From Sulfitobacter sp. (GTDB lineage Bacteria > Pseudomonadota > Alphaproteobacteria > Rhodobacterales > Rhodobacteraceae), in contig JAGXHC010000208.1 of the NCBI GenBank assembly GCA_024636405.1, forward strand, positions 1 to 16,423: a stretch of DNA of 16,423 nucleotides, read 5' to 3'. The notes beneath the pieces are model-generated. The model did not search any database. It saw only the letters and a program-made list of their open reading frames with translations, and was not told the DNA's origin. Below, piece after piece: positions 14,837 through 16,423 of this stretch (positions are counted from its first letter, which is position 1; every line of letters begins with the position of its first letter). The position numbers and the translations under genes were made by a program.

Positions 14837-16423
14837 TCAACTGTCCCGTAAATCCAACGCCTTGTCGATTGCGCGCAACAGATCTAAACGCCGGACGGGC
14901 TTCATCAGCCGGATGTCATCCGCCCGAAGCCCATTGCCGTGGACTGTCGCCTCGCGGGCATAACCGGACATAAACACCACCGGAAGATCAGGCCGAATGG
15001 CTCTCACCACTTGCGCCAGCGTTGTACCCTGTAATTCTCCCGGCATCACGATATCGGTCAACAGCAGGTCAATGTCGGGCACCCGCTCAAAGGTGGCCAG
15101 CCCTTCATCCCCCGACATCGCACAAAGCACATGATACCCGGCGTTCAACAGCGCGGTCTTTATGGTCGCCAGAACGTCGGCATTGTCCTCGACCAGCAGA
15201 ATTGTCGCATGCGCGTGGCGGTTGATCATCTGTGGTTCGGTCTGTGCCACATGCGTGTTCAGCGCGTCACCCTTCGCTGCCGGAAAATAAAGCTTGAACG
15301 TCGTGCCAACCCCAACCTCTGAATAGACCCGGACCGTCCCGCCGGACTGGCGCATGAACCCTTCCAGCATGGCAAGCCCAAGGCCCGACCCTGAGCCCAC
15401 CGGTTTCGTGGTGAAAAACGGCTCGAATATCCGTCTCAGGTTCGCGGACGAAATCCCTTCGCCGGTATCGGTCACCGCCAACATGACATAGCGCCCAGGT
15501 TCAATATCCTCGCCACGCAGTTGCACATATTCGTCGTCTACCCGGACATTTGCCGTCTCGACAGTCAATTTTCCGCCGTCCGGCATCGCATCCCGCGCGT
15601 TGAGGATCAAATTCAAAAACGCGCTCTCGGCTGAACTTGCGTCGACCTCGGTTGGCCAAAGCCCCCCCAACAGCGATGTTTCCAATTCGATTTTCGCCGA
15701 CAATGTGCGCCCGATCCAGACGTTCAGATTGCGGATAAGCTGATTGAGATCCACGACCGTCGGCGCAAGCGGCGCCTTGCGCGCAAAGCTCAGCATGTTT
15801 CGGGTCAACTCCGCCCCGCGCAAGGTTGCATCGATGCCGTTCTGGATCAGTTCCTTGTGGTCCGCATCCGTCAGTTCGTCGTTCAACAACTCAAGATTGC
15901 CAAGGATCACCGCCAGCAGATTGTTAAAGTCATGCGCAACGCCGCCCGTCAATTTGCCGATCGCATCCATTTTCTGCGCCTGAAACAGCTTTTCCTGCGC
16001 CAGCCGCGTCTCTGACACTTCCTGAGAAATGATCTGACAATATTTTGCAGTTTGTCCCGGACTGGCCGCTTGCGAGAATATCTTTCTCAGATAACGGGTA
16101 TCGCCGTTGGGCAAGCAGTACCGCAGTTCACAAACCAGGGATTCGCCCTGCATAACGCGCCGTCTGAGATCAAACGCGGCGTCACGATCCTCTTCGTGAA
16201 TCAATGTCTCTATCAATTTGGCGCTTGTACTCAGCCCGTGAAAAAACGCCACAGTCTGGCCATGCATTTCGGCATACGCCGCGTCACATTCCACAAAATG
16301 ACCGGTCTCCATGTCCATCAATGCGTGGCCCAGATTGGCAAGCCTTGTCGATTCAGTATTGCGCAACTCAGACCTGATCAATTCGTGGTTGCGCTCATTC
16401 AGCTTTTCGATGCCGCTCAGGAA
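14837..16423 (-). CDS. PAS-containing hybrid histidine kinase (5' end outside the window)
   Basis: 528 residues are visible and the frame stays open to the right edge, so the N-terminus is missing; a TTG at 16381 is not a real start. Counting from the edge: a coiled-coil-like linker (1-28), a PAS domain (about 29-140), a HisKA domain with phospho-acceptor His164 in GGVAHDFNN, and an ATPase domain with N-box Asn275, DTGEG (319-323), FEPFFTTK and GSGLGLA (345-351). A C-terminal receiver follows from about 407, with acidic pair EDN, phospho-acceptor Asp457 in LLLTDIVMP, Ser486 and Lys508. There is no membrane segment in the visible part. H-D-F-N-N marks the PAS-linked hybrid kinases common in alphaproteobacteria. 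With a receiver and no output domain it needs a further partner, not seen here. Signal unknown. Separated from gltX by about 210 bases. Confidence 0.93.
   Translation of the reverse strand, partial: FLSGIEKLNERNHELIRSELRNTESTRLANLGHALMDMETGHFVECDAAYAEMHGQTVAFFHGLSTSAKLIETLIHEEDRDAAFDLRRRVMQGESLVCELRYCLPNGDTRYLRKIFSQAASPGQTAKYCQIISQEVSETRLAQEKLFQAQKMDAIGKLTGGVAHDFNNLLAVILGNLELLNDELTDADHKELIQNGIDATLRGAELTRNMLSFARKAPLAPTVVDLNQLIRNLNVWIGRTLSAKIELETSLLGGLWPTEVDASSAESAFLNLILNARDAMPDGGKLTVETANVRVDDEYVQLRGEDIEPGRYVMLAVTDTGEGISSANLRRIFEPFFTTKPVGSGSGLGLAMLEGFMRQSGGTVRVYSEVGVGTTFKLYFPAAKGDALNTHVAQTEPQMINRHAHATILLVEDNADVLATIKTALLNAGYHVLCAMSGDEGLATFERVPDIDLLLTDIVMPGELQGTTLAQVVRAIRPDLPVVFMSGYAREATVHGNGLRADDIRLMKPVRRLDLLRAIDKALDLRDS

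Noticed and set aside
16379..16381. TTG as start of the histidine kinase
   Set aside because: The frame continues upstream without a stop to the edge of the window and encodes a plausible coiled-coil linker, so the gene is simply cut off.

Overview
The window reads as a core-chromosome segment of a high-GC alphaproteobacterium, most likely a Rhodobacterales (roseobacter-group) bacterium. This is judged from codon usage, the RutR-PreTA pyrimidine-reduction genes, the tandem glycine riboswitch ahead of gcvTHP, and a cysteine-free GluRS paralogue. The genus cannot be fixed from sequence reading alone. I see no transposase, integrase, phage gene, CRISPR array, tRNA or rRNA.

Left part (1-3341): the 3' end of a RutR-type TetR regulator converges on preA and preT, the two subunits of NAD-dependent dihydropyrimidine dehydrogenase, transcribed leftward as preT-preA. 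The preT promoter carries a 16-bp imperfect palindrome resembling the RutR operator, so regulator, operator and target pathway lie together. A cold-shock protein gene runs rightward from the same intergenic region.

Middle part (3342-7916): an exported GDSL esterase (TesA type) is divergent from an ABC exporter pair (YbbA ATPase, YbbP permease). This is the tesA/ybbA/ybbP arrangement known from enterobacteria. A small exported two-cysteine protein of unknown function follows and ends in a strong intrinsic terminator.

Glycine-cleavage block (7917-12615): gcvT-gcvH-gcvP run leftward behind a canonical tandem glycine riboswitch, with a hairpin in the gcvH-gcvP gap. Together the products oxidise glycine to CO2, ammonia, NADH and methylene-tetrahydrofolate when glycine is abundant.

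Right part (12616-16423): a gamma-glutamylcyclotransferase-like gene is divergent from gcvT and converges on a glutamyl-tRNA synthetase gene. The two share a 26-bp tandem duplication holding both stop codons. Last comes a PAS-containing hybrid histidine kinase whose 5' end lies beyond the right edge.

The genes are ordinary. The points worth a second look are regulatory and structural: the RutR-like operator, the riboswitch expression platform, the duplicated hairpin at convergent stops, a 10-bp inverted repeat just ahead of the gltX ribosome binding site, and the altered KMSKS loop of GltX. I did not find a convincing new biological system.
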